Shown here piece by piece: positions 27,020 through 35,988 of a stretch of 64,000 nt of DNA. The notes beneath the pieces were generated by a model. The model saw only the letters and a program-made list of their open reading frames with translations. It did not search any database and was not told the origin of the DNA. Origin of the DNA: an uncultured archaeon. GTDB taxonomy: Archaea; Thermoplasmatota; Thermoplasmata; Thermoplasmatales; Thermoplasmataceae. The stretch lies in NCBI GenBank assembly GCA_000965745.1, contig CP009479.1, positions 692,457-756,456 of the forward strand. The letters are read 5' to 3'. Within the stretch, counting starts at the first letter, position 1. The number at the start of each line of letters is the position of its first letter. The translations under genes were made by a program, and so were the position numbers.

Positions 27020-27092
27020 TTATGCAACACACTATCAAGACTTTAAAACAGATGGATTTGTATAATCATTCACACAGAGAATTCTACCTCTT

Positions 27093-28351
27093 GATGGTGT
27101 GCGTGAATTGCTGTAAAAATTGAAAAGGGTCCTGCAAGATTTGGATGTGAGTTGACCCAAAAATGCAGGACCAATTGAACATGGTGGAGGACCTAATTAG
27201 AGGTTTCCTCAAGGACAACAGAGAAGGCAAGAAACAGCTGATCGAGTGGTTTCTGAACGAAGTCATGGACAGGGAAGCGATGGATCAGATCAGGGCGAAA
27301 TGGTACGAGAGATCTGAGCAGAGGAAAGCACACAGGAATGGCAAGAGGAAGAGATCACTGAAGACATCGGACGGCGATCTCACTCTGGAGAAGCCTCAGA
27401 TACGCGAGTTTCCATTCGAAACTCAGGTATTTAACCGGTACAGCAGAGTCGAGAGAGCAGTTGAATCAGCAATCCTAGAATCGTACATACAGGGTGTCTC
27501 AACAAGGAGAGTGAAGAGCATTGTTGAGAGCCTGGGAGCGGGGAAGGTATCCCCGTCCTATGTCTCATCACTCTCCTCCGATCTGGATCAAAAGGTGAAG
27601 GAATTCCTTGAGCGTCCCATCGAACAGCCGATAATGTACATGTATGTGGATGCCACATACATCAAGGTACGCCAGGACTCAAGGTACAGAAGCATGGCCT
27701 TGTACATAGCCGCCGGTGTGAGAGAGGATGGATATCGTGAAATTCTAGGCGCAAGACTGTACGATTCTGAAACTGAGATAGATTATGAGTCATTCTTCGA
27801 TGATCTGAAGGAAAGGGACTGAGAGGATTAGAGCTGGTGATATCAGATGGCCATAAAGGAATCAGGGAAGCAGTACTCCGATCATTTCCAGGTGCATCAT
27901 GGCAGTTCTGCCATGTGCATTTCATCAGGAATCTGATGAAGAAGGTCTCCAGGAAAAGATGGTCATCAGTCTCACTTATCGTGAAGGAATCACTGGAGAA
28001 TCCCTCACTCATGCCACTGGCACAGCAGGCCTTGATCGATAATGGGATGGACAGAGCTGCTGAGATGTACGATAGATGGTCGGATTCACTGTACAACTAT
28101 CAGTCCTGTCCACAGCAGCACTGGCGCAGGATAAGGACAACAAACATGATGGAGCGGTTGAACTATGAGGTCAAGCGACGCACAAAGAAGGTTGGTGCGT
28201 TTCCATCTGAGAAAGCATTGATCAGGTTAGCAGGTTCCATTCTAATGGACATGAATGAAGAATGGATCACTAGGAGAAAGTATTTGAGGATCGAGGATTT
28301 GCACGATCAGTAGGACTCTGATCAATTCTACAGCAGTCTCTGCACATGACC
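27093..28351 (+). mobile_element. IS256-family insertion sequence, copy 2 (1259 bp)
   Basis: Same ends as the copy at 4910-6168. Flanked by a perfect 8-bp duplication TACCTCTT (27085-27092 and 28352-28359). The sequence is clearly diverged from copy 1 at many positions, so the two were not formed by a recent duplication. Confidence 0.9.
27163..28313 (+). pseudogene. IS256-family transposase with mid-gene frameshift
   Basis: The frame opens at the ATG at 27163 with the intact N-terminus (MQDQLNMVEDLIRGFLKDNREGKKQ) that copy 1 has lost. It breaks at about 27815, where one base is missing compared with copy 1 (GAAAGGGACT against GAAAGAGGACT). The rest, 27837-28313, is open in the next frame and holds the second catalytic Asp (VISDGHKGI) and the C-terminus. 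As written it cannot make a full transposase. Confidence 0.85.
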
Positions 28352-28430
28352 TACCTCTTTGTGTTTGATATGATTTTCTTAACAGTTAAGTAGCTTAAGT
28401 TATATTACGTCCTTTAACATCGTATGTTAG

Positions 28431-29597
28431 ATGCATGAGGATTTTAGACCAAGTGTAAACATCTATTCGGAGGCCCCACTTTCTTTCTTCGGAGGAGGAG
28501 AGAGAATAGCTGCAAAAATAGGGAACTATCTCGTATCTAAAGGCTACAAAGTTACATATTACGAGCCTAATAATTCTAAAAATGTAAAACGCATAAGCGA
28601 AGAGGAAGTTAGTAAAATGATTAATTTTGACATAGATCAAATTACCTTTAAGAAAGCTCCCTTTTTCTTTGGTCAATCGTTACCTGACCCTTCTGCTTTT
28701 GACATCCGGGCAATATCTTTGGTTCTCCTCAGGCGATTCCCTTCGAAGTCTTATATGAGAAAAATAGCCAGTGTTGGATCGAAAGTGGTCTTTTGCCTTC
28801 ATGGAACTGCTATGGAACCAAAAATCCACCTAAACCCTATTGTACTGGCGCATCAACTTGTAATGAGGAATGGTCTTTCAAAATTTGCTTCAGAAGTGAA
28901 AAAGAATCACTTGATATATGTACAATTTTTTTCGGAAACTATCCAATCCATATTACAAAGGAAAGGTGTGCAAGACGATCAAATTTTTAAAATCAAAAAC
29001 GGTGTTGAAACATCGCACTATCAACCTAAGAGAAACGACGACTGTTTTACGGTCCTTTTTGCCGGAAGAATTGAAAATCTAAGTAAAGGAATTAAAAGAT
29101 TGAAAAAAACCATAAAAATGACTTATAAGATAGACAAAAATATTCAATTCGCCGTAATTGGGACCGGAAAAGATAAACATTTGCTAAACAATTTGCCTCC
29201 AAATTCAAGTTATCTGGGTTTTGTTACGGAAATCGAACGCCTGAATGCTTTTCATAATTCAAACTTGTTGATTGTGACTTCCAACCTTGAACCTTACGGG
29301 ATCGTTGTTGTAGAGGGTCTTTTTTCAGGCTTACCAGTAGTAACGTCTCCTGCTGATGGGCCAAAGAATATAGTAGAACATAATGGAATTTTCGGGAAGG
29401 TCTCCTCATTCAGACCCAGAACGCTAGCCGAAACAATATCTGAATATTATCATCTTTGGGACGAGGATAAAAAAGCTTATTTTGACTTAAAGACAACCAT
29501 ATCCATTGAAGCAAAGAGGTCATTCGACGAAGAACTGATGACAGAAAGTTATCATTCCATGATTGCTGATCTCTGGGAAAAGGGCAACGGTGTTTAG
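28431..29597 (+). CDS. Family-4 glycosyltransferase
   Basis: 388 residues. The acceptor half opens VNIYSEAPLSFFGGGERIAAKIGNYLVSKGYKV. The donor half opens FTVLFAGRIENLSKGIKRL, with the Arg/Lys pair for the nucleotide phosphates. It carries the donor motif EPYGIVVVEGLFSGLPVVTSPADGPKNIV (about 290-318), here with Glu in the EPYGIVVVE pattern. It is soluble. A TATA-like AAGTTATATTA about 25 nt upstream of the ATG indicates a leaderless promoter. It converges with the next gene, 7 bp apart. Confidence 0.9.
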   Translation: MHEDFRPSVNIYSEAPLSFFGGGERIAAKIGNYLVSKGYKVTYYEPNNSKNVKRISEEEVSKMINFDIDQITFKKAPFFFGQSLPDPSAFDIRAISLVLLRRFPSKSYMRKIASVGSKVVFCLHGTAMEPKIHLNPIVLAHQLVMRNGLSKFASEVKKNHLIYVQFFSETIQSILQRKGVQDDQIFKIKNGVETSHYQPKRNDDCFTVLFAGRIENLSKGIKRLKKTIKMTYKIDKNIQFAVIGTGKDKHLLNNLPPNSSYLGFVTEIERLNAFHNSNLLIVTSNLEPYGIVVVEGLFSGLPVVTSPADGPKNIVEHNGIFGKVSSFRPRTLAETISEYYHLWDEDKKAYFDLKTTISIEAKRSFDEELMTESYHSMIADLWEKGNGV

Positions 29598-29604
29598 AAA
29601 GCAT

Positions 29605-30762
29605 TTAAGTTTGCAACAGTATGTCGATGTTGTCTAACACCTCATCAAGTTTTCGTTTAATCCTTAATCTGTACCTATTCCTTCTATACATCAGAACGGT
29701 TCTTATTGCATCTTGTAGGTTATCCCTTTTGCAAAGATGGACAAATTCTAATCCATTTGCCTGTTCTCTATACTCAGCAAAATCTATTGCTACAGTTTCA
29801 ACTTCAAAGAATATTGCTTGTTCTAGTACTCCAGAGTGGCCGCCAGGAGTGTTATATGGAAGTATCAACAGATCAGATTTCGTATAAAGCGACAAAATTT
29901 TCTTTTCGTCAATATATCCTAAGTAGCTACCAATTATATCGGAGAATTCATCTATAATTTTCATGAACTGCTTTTCGTATAACGGGAAGTGTTTATTGAT
30001 CCCTCCTGATATTATAAGATTGAATATTAGTCCTTCATCACTAATTTTTGACAACGCTTCCAATGCAGCTCTTAGGTTCTTTTGTGGCCCCCAGAAGCCG
30101 TGCAAGAGAACCGTTGGAACATCATCATTTCTCTTGTTTTGAAATTCAACAGTATCTAGTAGATCATTTAAGAACAAGGTGGGAATCGCCTCAAGATACC
30201 TGCCACTTGAATATCTCACACGGTTTAAGCCAATCCTCTCGTCAATCGCCTTCTTATAAAGCTCTACTAGCACAATGGTATCAATGAGCTTGAACATCGC
30301 TTTTTCAATAAAACCTAAGACCCTAGACCTAACTCTATCATAGAAGGTGTCATAACCAAGAAGCGCGACATTGTTCGTATACACTGAGTTGTGGTAGACG
30401 ACCCTCAGGCCAGGCGTGCGAAAAATGGCGGCCATGGTGATGGGAACGAGAAGGCCGAATAGATTGGGGAGTGATGTGGAACCGAAACCGGTCGGAAGTA
30501 TGTTGAAAATAATCCTGTCGTAGTTAATTCTCCTTATCTTGAATAAGGTCAGAACAGATAGGGCGTCACCATACCGATAAGTCTCAATGACCCTGATTTT
30601 CTTGTGATGATTCTTTACGTGGGAACCTTTGTCCGAATAGGGACAGAATACATCAATGCTCTCCACCTCCTCATTCAGGGCCAGGAGAAACACTATCGAT
30701 GCTCCCACCGTATTAAGGCCCCTACCGTGATCGAGAAAGTCACCCACGTATGCTATCCTCAA
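29605..30762 (-). CDS. Family-4-like glycosyltransferase
   Basis: 385 residues, a GT-B fold. It opens MRIAYVGDFLDHGRGLNTVGASIVFLL. The donor half starts PTVLLHGFWGPQKNLRAALEAL, typical of GT4 phosphate-binding loops. It continues to LLILPYNTPGGHSGVLEQAIFFEVETVAID (about 300-330), where a Gly-Gly-His-Ser-Gly loop and the Glu of LEQA stand at the donor site. This is more divergent than the other GT4 genes here. It reads away from the 12-bp repeat array behind its start. Confidence 0.75.
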   Translation of the reverse strand: MRIAYVGDFLDHGRGLNTVGASIVFLLALNEEVESIDVFCPYSDKGSHVKNHHKKIRVIETYRYGDALSVLTLFKIRRINYDRIIFNILPTGFGSTSLPNLFGLLVPITMAAIFRTPGLRVVYHNSVYTNNVALLGYDTFYDRVRSRVLGFIEKAMFKLIDTIVLVELYKKAIDERIGLNRVRYSSGRYLEAIPTLFLNDLLDTVEFQNKRNDDVPTVLLHGFWGPQKNLRAALEALSKISDEGLIFNLIISGGINKHFPLYEKQFMKIIDEFSDIIGSYLGYIDEKKILSLYTKSDLLILPYNTPGGHSGVLEQAIFFEVETVAIDFAEYREQANGLEFVHLCKRDNLQDAIRTVLMYRRNRYRLRIKRKLDEVLDNIDILLQT

Positions 30763-30851
30763 TAGAGGGATAAAGAGACACAGTGATTAAAATATTCCTC
30801 TTGAGAAATACTTAAATATATAGGTGTCCGGTAGCGCATGAATATCCACTC

Positions 30852-30950
30852 ATGATCGTCCGGATTCATGTCCGGAACCCCGTCCGATATACTGTCCGTG
30901 TTGATGTCCGAGCGTACGGATCATGGCTGATCGATCCCATTTCAATGTGA
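30852..30950 (+). CDS. Possible 32-aa peptide with VRxx tetrapeptide repeats
   Basis: Short frame starting MIVRIHVRNPVRYTV and continuing RVDVRAYGSWLIDPISM. It contains five units of Val-Arg-x-x, encoded by the 12-bp DNA repeat. A TATA-like TTAAATATA at about 30812-30820 lies upstream. Valine is always GTC while the third base of Arg varies (CGG, CGG, CGA, CGT, CGA). That fits either a protein constraint or a conserved DNA pentamer. It may not be translated. Confidence 0.25.
   Translation: MIVRIHVRNPVRYTVRVDVRAYGSWLIDPISM
30858..30917. repeat. Five GTCCG motifs at exact 12-bp spacing
   Basis: GTCCG begins at 30858, 30870, 30882, 30894 and 30906. The seven bases between copies vary. A sixth copy lies out of phase at 30826. 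The spacing is close to one helical turn, as in iterons or stacked operator sites. It lies about 330 bp upstream of an HTH/coiled-coil gene. Confidence 0.75.
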
Positions 30951-31204
30951 TGAAAGATCATGGGAAATTTCTGTTTTCTCCATTTGATAACTCAGAAGTG
31001 TCCTTGCAGAATCCCAAAAGATTCCACGAGGTTTCTCACCATACTACCCCTCCTGTTTGAGTTTAACTCTGAAAAAGCTGCCCAAGCTGGACATCAAAGA
31101 GTGGATGTATGAAAGGCAAGTTGCGTGGGACGTTTTCCGGAAAAATGGAAAAGTCTGTTTATCGCAGTAATAGAGCGTGTGGCCAAACAAATTAGTGAAA
31201 AAGT

Positions 31205-31233
31205 GGCTACACAGTGGCAGCCCATGTGTAGCC
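31205..31233. promoter_or_regulatory. 9-bp inverted repeat before the HTH/coiled-coil gene
   Basis: GGCTACACA (31205-31213) pairs with TGTGTAGCC (31225-31233) across 11 bases. The right arm ends 10 bp before the ATG at 31244. An autoregulatory operator for the HTH protein is plausible. Confidence 0.5.
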
Positions 31234-31243
31234 CAATCTTAAT

Positions 31244-32854
31244 ATGAATAATTTTGATGTTAATCTTTATGGAAAAATAGCCAAAATAATATCCCTTCAT
31301 ATCCAGGGATTTTCAGTAAGAGAAATAACTCAAAAGACCGGCAAGGCAAAGAGCACAGTGCAGGACTACATCAATAGATGGCGTAGTCACCAGCTGTCAG
31401 CCCTCAGTGACGCCGTGCCACTCGAGGAGGAGCTTATCGAGCTATCAAGATACACCAAGGAGAATGGCATCCCCCTAGAGAGTGTGAAAGAAGCCCTCAC
31501 GCATCAGGGGATAGTCTCAGACCTCGGTATTGATTCAGAGCCATACTACAAGATACTTCTTTTCCTCAAGGACCAGCGGGAGCCTGTTGCAGTTATAAGT
31601 GAGCTGTTCTCGGTCATCCACGAGCTTGCATTGTCGGGGATAACGCCTTCCAAGCTGGCTGAGGATGTGCGTGCTGCTAATGAAGGGATCAATGACGATA
31701 AGAAGCTTCTGAGAGATCTTCAGTCTGAGAACTCAAGGCTGACAGAGGAGAACGCGAAACGGAAGGAGGAGAACAGGAAAGGTATGGAAGAATACTCAGA
31801 ACTCAAAGGCTGTATCCGGGAGAAGCAACAGTCCCTTAATGACATTGAAAAAAGGCTACTGGATAAGAATGATACCGTTGAGAGGGTGACAAAACTTGAA
31901 GAATTCATGTCCAGGCATCACATAGAAGGTGAGGAGCTGATAAAATTTTCAGACAATGCAAAGGCCATGGGATACGATGTCCGCCTCCTGTCCGGCATGA
32001 AGTACATGAACGTGGTGGGGGACAAGAATGGCCTAACTCATGAGGAGCTGGGGTCGCTTGTAGAGGACTGGAAATACCTGTCTAACCATGGTGTAAACAG
32101 CAGCGGAATAAGGCATATGGCCAATAAAATGAGGTCTTCGGGCGTCCAGGAATCCGACGTCGTGAAGAGATTCGTTGAATATTGCCGGAACATGGAGGCG
32201 CATGAAGATGAGCTGCGTGATGTCAATGGACAGGTTGCCACGGCACGCAAAGAGCTGAAGAAACTAGAATGGGATAGAACTAGGGAGAAGGAGAAATGGG
32301 TGAAGGAGATTGCCACCCTGGACCTAGAGAAGAAAGAGTATGAGGGGGAGATAGAATCTTTGAAGGCCGAGCGCGACGAACTGTCCGACGCAATGGACTT
32401 TAGGAACAGCCAATACCAGGAGGCTGAGAATAGGGCCGCTGATGCCCTTGAGAGGCTAGGTGTAGTTTCCGATTACAGTAGGGGGATCTCAGACCTTCAG
32501 AAGAGGATTGAATCCCTTGAGAGTGAACGTGACAATCTAGTTTCAGGAAACCCCGAGCTAAAGAAGATTCGTGACGAATTAAACGATGGCATCACCCTCG
32601 GGAGGAGCATCAGGAAGGTCTTCAGGTCTGCTGGCTCAAATGCAGGATACCTTCTCGAGGGAGGCGCAAACATTCCGGAGGAGGAGGGCGTAATACATGT
32701 TTCCCTTAACAGCAATAAGAACAGGAAGGCGGCGAACGAGGTCTTCAAGATCCTGTTTGAAATAGTATCACGCTACGATGTAATCATTTCACATGGAGGG
32801 ATTCCATCCGGTTTTCCTGAAAATGCTGAACTTCAGAAGCTTCACAGCTGCTGA
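31244..32854 (+). CDS. HTH/coiled-coil protein, ended by an in-frame TGA
   Basis: 536 residues. Residues about 10-48 (YGKIAKIISLHIQGFSVREITQKTGKAKSTVQ) are a resolvase-like helix-turn-helix. About 150-215 and 325-430 are long coiled coils rich in Glu, Lys and Arg. The C-terminal region (GVIHVSLNSNKNRKAANEVFKILFEIVSRYDVIIS) looks globular. The frame continues past the TGA at 32852-32854 with the same character to 33289. The architecture suggests a DNA-binding structural, segregation or replication-associated protein of an accessory element. I do not recognise the family. It is GC-richer than the glycosyltransferases around it. Confidence 0.65.
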   Translation: MNNFDVNLYGKIAKIISLHIQGFSVREITQKTGKAKSTVQDYINRWRSHQLSALSDAVPLEEELIELSRYTKENGIPLESVKEALTHQGIVSDLGIDSEPYYKILLFLKDQREPVAVISELFSVIHELALSGITPSKLAEDVRAANEGINDDKKLLRDLQSENSRLTEENAKRKEENRKGMEEYSELKGCIREKQQSLNDIEKRLLDKNDTVERVTKLEEFMSRHHIEGEELIKFSDNAKAMGYDVRLLSGMKYMNVVGDKNGLTHEELGSLVEDWKYLSNHGVNSSGIRHMANKMRSSGVQESDVVKRFVEYCRNMEAHEDELRDVNGQVATARKELKKLEWDRTREKEKWVKEIATLDLEKKEYEGEIESLKAERDELSDAMDFRNSQYQEAENRAADALERLGVVSDYSRGISDLQKRIESLESERDNLVSGNPELKKIRDELNDGITLGRSIRKVFRSAGSNAGYLLEGGANIPEEEGVIHVSLNSNKNRKAANEVFKILFEIVSRYDVIISHGGIPSGFPENAELQKLHSC

Positions 32855-33289
32855 AAGGATGCGGATAAGCTTGAGGAGACTCTTGAAGAAATGTCTGGAG
32901 ACAGTATCACGATAATAATGAGGATAATGAACACATCTGATTCAGTGCCGGAGTGGTTCCGCCCAGCGATGGATCAGGCTGGTCGGAGGACCTTAGAAGA
33001 AAACATCAGAAAGAAGGCGAGTAAGGCATTTGAAAGACAAATCGATGAAGGCATGATTACGGTTGCAGGAGGCGGCACCATTAGTATTCATGATAAATTT
33101 AACGTAGAGTACCCTACAGAAGAAGACACCCCAGTATCTATCGCCATGGTCTCTGTGTCCTCGGTACCGCAGTCACTCAAGAACGGTCGTGATTATGTGG
33201 AAGCCATCACTCCATCTGAGATCAGGATAGAGTTGTGCAACGCAATCATATCCATGATGAGATTGTGGCTGAAATTTCAGAGTAACTGA
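32855..33289 (+). pseudogene. C-terminal continuation of the HTH/coiled-coil gene
   Basis: Same reading frame as the upstream gene, separated only by the TGA at 32852-32854. It reads KDADKLEETLEEMSGDSITIIM, then a 130-residue domain (VPEWFRPAMDQAGRRTLEENIRKKASKAFERQ and ISIHDKFNVEYPTEEDTPVSIAMVSVSS). It could be a separate protein from the ATG at 32891, but there is no good ribosome binding site and only 36 bp of gap. A nonsense mutation is the simplest reading. Confidence 0.55.
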
Positions 33290-33476
33290 AGCATCAGGGT
33301 GGAGCAATATCGGGCTGAATCATGTTCTCACAAGGCATCGTTATCTCAGAAGTGCAGGAGTAGCGGCGTAAGAACGATTGTCCCACTCTTGCTCTATCAG
33401 AACCAGCCCGTCCGCCTTTTGTTGAAGTTCAATGTGCAGTTCCGAGCGTGAACCGTTGAGAAATGTAGGTGTAAAA

Positions 33477-33713
33477 CTACGCCTCATTGTATCGAGTACC
33501 GTTCAAGACCATACAGTCAAACCTGACCACGCAGAATGGCTCATCTTCTTCACATAAGTAGAATTTTGCCGTTTCATTTTCAATGCTGTAGCTTTCAAAC
33601 TGGTACTCCTCGGTGTATTCATTACCACCAGCAATATGGTACTCCAATGCGATGTAGGAGATGTCCTCAACCTTGAACCTACCTTCATACTTTGAGATAG
33701 TGAGGTTTATCAT
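33477..33713 (-). CDS. Small acidic protein (78 aa), unknown
   Basis: Starts MINLTISKYEGRFKVEDISY and ends VVRFDCMVLNGTRYNEA. Aromatic and acidic residues alternate (EYTEEYQFESYSIENETAKFYLCEEDEPFCVVRF), indicating a compact beta fold. It has no membrane helix or known motif. It stands alone between the coiled-coil gene and the sulfatase-like gene. The 187 bp on its 3' side (33290-33476) hold nothing recognisable. Confidence 0.55.
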   Translation of the reverse strand: MINLTISKYEGRFKVEDISYIALEYHIAGGNEYTEEYQFESYSIENETAKFYLCEEDEPFCVVRFDCMVLNGTRYNEA

Positions 33714-33810
33714 TTTTACCAGATAATTGTACCCGTAGATGCTTCATTACATTATCCGTGAGGGTGAAAAATGAGGAATGACATGGTTCAGTCCCTTAAC
33801 CTATAAGATT

Positions 33811-35169
33811 TTAATTTCCTGGAACAATAAAATCTTCATTTCCGGTAAAAATAGACATTTCTTCTAGGAGGTCTGATGATGCTTCCCTGCGTTCTTTGGG
33901 ACTGGTAGCTATTCCGTCAACTTCAAATTCTTCAACTATCCCTCTTGTTCCATCCACAACAAGCTTGATCCCATTCTTTAGCACTGCCTTCCTCTTGACG
34001 TTGAGGTCCTCAACGTTATCAATCCGTCCATCTGTTACACGGGACAGGCCGTCATGTCCAGAACCAAATTCTTCAGAGAATACGACATCTCTTGAAGGAA
34101 ATGGGATCTTATTACCATTTGACCAAACAGTCAAAAAATCGCGCATATCTATTGTAGTCTGATATCCATTTTCTACTTTGAATTTCTTGGACTGAGGGTA
34201 CTTTATCATTAGTGGGATATTTATTAGAGTGTTATGCAGGAATACTCCGTGACCCACAAACTTATTCTCTTTTAATGCCTCACCATGGTCGGAAGTAATC
34301 ACCAGCAGCGTGTCATCATACAGGTCTTTCTCTTCCAACTTTCGGACGAGCTTAGACAATTGGGTGTCCATCACTTGGACAGAGTTATGGTAACTTCTCC
34401 TATATCTTTGAACTTCTTTACCTTTGAAGGGTCTATCTCCAGTATAGTCCTCTATGGTCCTCTTGGTGAGTTTTCTTTCCCATAGCAAAACATTGGAAGG
34501 GAGTCTGTCGTGAGGCCCGTGCGACTCCATGAAATTCATGAAGACAAAGGATGGTGAGTTTTTGAGATAGGTAGTAGCAGTTTCGACAATATCAGTCCCA
34601 CCCTTATCCACTGGAAAATTCTTCGCTTTCAATTGTTTTCTAAGGCTACTGTTGATGGAGAGGATTTTCCTTATTTCGTCAAATTTAAGATTTAAGATAA
34701 GGTGCTTCAACGCAGCGCTAGTTTGAGTATCCACATCTCCCAGGATATCTTTAATAGATTTCCCGGCTGCAGATATCCACTCGAATGGACCTATCGACAG
34801 GCAGTTGTCAAATCCGACATCGAAGCCACTACCTCCTGAAAGGAGAACATTCGCATGAAGTGAAGTGGTCTCATAACCAGCTGAATACATCCTCTCTGGA
34901 AGTGTGTCCTTCATACTATGTGCCCTATCCATGCTCTCCATTACACCTTCTTCCTGCCTTCTGTGGACTCCATGTTCGGAGGGGTATAGTCCAGAAAATA
35001 TAGACGCATGGGATGGTACTGTCCAAGACGCCGGGGAAATGGCGTTATCATACAGTACACCATCGTTCGCAATCTTCTTGAAGGCCACAGTACTGTTAAT
35101 CTGATCGTAGAGTGTGCTCCTCCGCAATGTATCAAGCACAACGAGAACTATGTTTGGCGGTTCTGTCAC
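33811..35169 (-). CDS. Sulfatase-fold (alkaline phosphatase superfamily) enzyme
   Basis: 452 residues from a GTG whose bases overlap the stop of the upstream gene. Metal-binding VLVVLDTLRRS opens the fold. The nucleophile region is SPASWTVPSHASIFSG (about residue 45-60), and later VITSDHGEAL and KFVGHGVFLHN supply further metal ligands. The classical sulfatase Cys/Ser-x-Pro-x-Arg is replaced by Thr-Val-Pro-Ser-His, so formylglycine cannot form. A Thr nucleophile is known from phosphoethanolamine transferases of this superfamily. It may be a glycan sulfatase, phosphodiesterase or phosphotransferase. No signal peptide is visible. Confidence 0.75.
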   Translation of the reverse strand: MTEPPNIVLVVLDTLRRSTLYDQINSTVAFKKIANDGVLYDNAISPASWTVPSHASIFSGLYPSEHGVHRRQEEGVMESMDRAHSMKDTLPERMYSAGYETTSLHANVLLSGGSGFDVGFDNCLSIGPFEWISAAGKSIKDILGDVDTQTSAALKHLILNLKFDEIRKILSINSSLRKQLKAKNFPVDKGGTDIVETATTYLKNSPSFVFMNFMESHGPHDRLPSNVLLWERKLTKRTIEDYTGDRPFKGKEVQRYRRSYHNSVQVMDTQLSKLVRKLEEKDLYDDTLLVITSDHGEALKENKFVGHGVFLHNTLINIPLMIKYPQSKKFKVENGYQTTIDMRDFLTVWSNGNKIPFPSRDVVFSEEFGSGHDGLSRVTDGRIDNVEDLNVKRKAVLKNGIKLVVDGTRGIVEEFEVDGIATSPKERREASSDLLEEMSIFTGNEDFIVPGN

Positions 35170-35969
35170 ATGTATCCCAAAGCCCGCAGCTTTTCCATCA
35201 TTCCTTCTTTATCTTGTGATCTGCCAGCCCTTTCCTTTGTTTGGTCGAGATCCTGCTCCCATGCTGGCTTATCAGAGACCTTCTTTGAATCATGTATCCC
35301 ATCTATTGAGCGGTAACCTTCGTAATATTTAGGGTGTATGGGCAACTTGTTCTTGAAAATGTAATCCCAGATATCCTTCTCAAGCATGGGCAATATTGGC
35401 TGAACTCGTACATGGGGTGGCTCATCCCGTGGTGATATGAACACCTCACTGCCCCTCGCATCGTTTTCGTCCCACCTAACCCCAGTCAAAAGTGCATCGA
35501 ATCTGTACCTCTTTATTGTGTTGTTCATAGCGACGGTCTTCAATAGGTGGTTTCCCACGTCAGTTTCCAGAGAGTACTCAAATTCACCTCCTTCGAAGCC
35601 TATCCTCTTGACCTCTAGCTTGTTTTCCTCATTAAGATCTGCAACTTCAATGCTGCCATCCTTAAGACTTTTCAACAGGTCATCATTCCTTGCAAATATT
35701 ATTTTGAAATTCCAGTCTCGGCTGACCTTATTCAAGATTTCAAGAGTCTCAGGATAATGGTCACCGTGGTCGATGAATAGAGAGGGCGGCATCTTCATAC
35801 CTCTGGACTCACAGACAGATCGCACAAGATTCAACACCACAGTGCTATCCTTTCCGCCACTCCAAACAACAACGGGCCTTCTGTAATGTGAGAATGCGTC
35901 TTCAATAACAGCTTCAGCAATTGAGACCTTCGCATCAAGGCTCAACAGTAATTCCCTTTTTTCGGTCAT
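35166..35969 (-). CDS. PAPS reductase/CysD-like nucleotide-binding enzyme
   Basis: 267 residues of the adenine-nucleotide alpha-hydrolase type. The PP-loop VVVWSGGKDSTVVLNLV (about 33-49), FIDHGDHYPETLEIL, and TGVRWDENDARGSEVFISPRDEPPHVRVQPILP match the PAPS-reductase/CysD family. The last segment, with Trp-Asp-Tyr after it, favours CysD-like sulfate adenylyltransferase chemistry over a Cys-dependent reductase, as no C-terminal catalytic Cys is present. No CysN is nearby. Its stop overlaps the GTG of the sulfatase-like gene by 4 bp, so the two are coupled, pointing to sulfated glycans. Confidence 0.75.
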   Translation of the reverse strand: MTEKRELLLSLDAKVSIAEAVIEDAFSHYRRPVVVWSGGKDSTVVLNLVRSVCESRGMKMPPSLFIDHGDHYPETLEILNKVSRDWNFKIIFARNDDLLKSLKDGSIEVADLNEENKLEVKRIGFEGGEFEYSLETDVGNHLLKTVAMNNTIKRYRFDALLTGVRWDENDARGSEVFISPRDEPPHVRVQPILPMLEKDIWDYIFKNKLPIHPKYYEGYRSIDGIHDSKKVSDKPAWEQDLDQTKERAGRSQDKEGMMEKLRALGYM

Positions 35970-35988
35970 TCTAAATCCTTAAGGTAGC

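Larger units (their letters stand above)
26034..27034 (-). mobile_element. IS5-family (IS903-like duplication) element, 1001 bp
   Basis: Ends TAGTGCGTTGCACAATTC at 26034 and, on the complement, TAGTGTGTTGCATAATTC at 27034. The flanks are a perfect 9-bp duplication TCAAGACTT (26025-26033 and 27035-27043). Nine bases is the size reported for the IS903 group of IS5. Confidence 0.9.

Noticed and set aside
26025-27043. TCAAGACTT direct repeats as an attachment site
   Set aside because: They abut the IS5 inverted repeats exactly and are the 9-bp target duplication of that element.
30858-30917. CRISPR-like array
   Set aside because: The repeat is only 5 bp and the 7-bp spacers are far too short. 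No cas gene is near. It is treated as an operator or iteron-like array instead.
32855-32857. Selenocysteine at the in-frame TGA (position 32852-32854)
   Set aside because: The context gives no catalytic Cys/Sec motif, I see no clear SECIS-like hairpin by eye, and Sec use is not expected in this archaeal group. A nonsense mutation is simpler.
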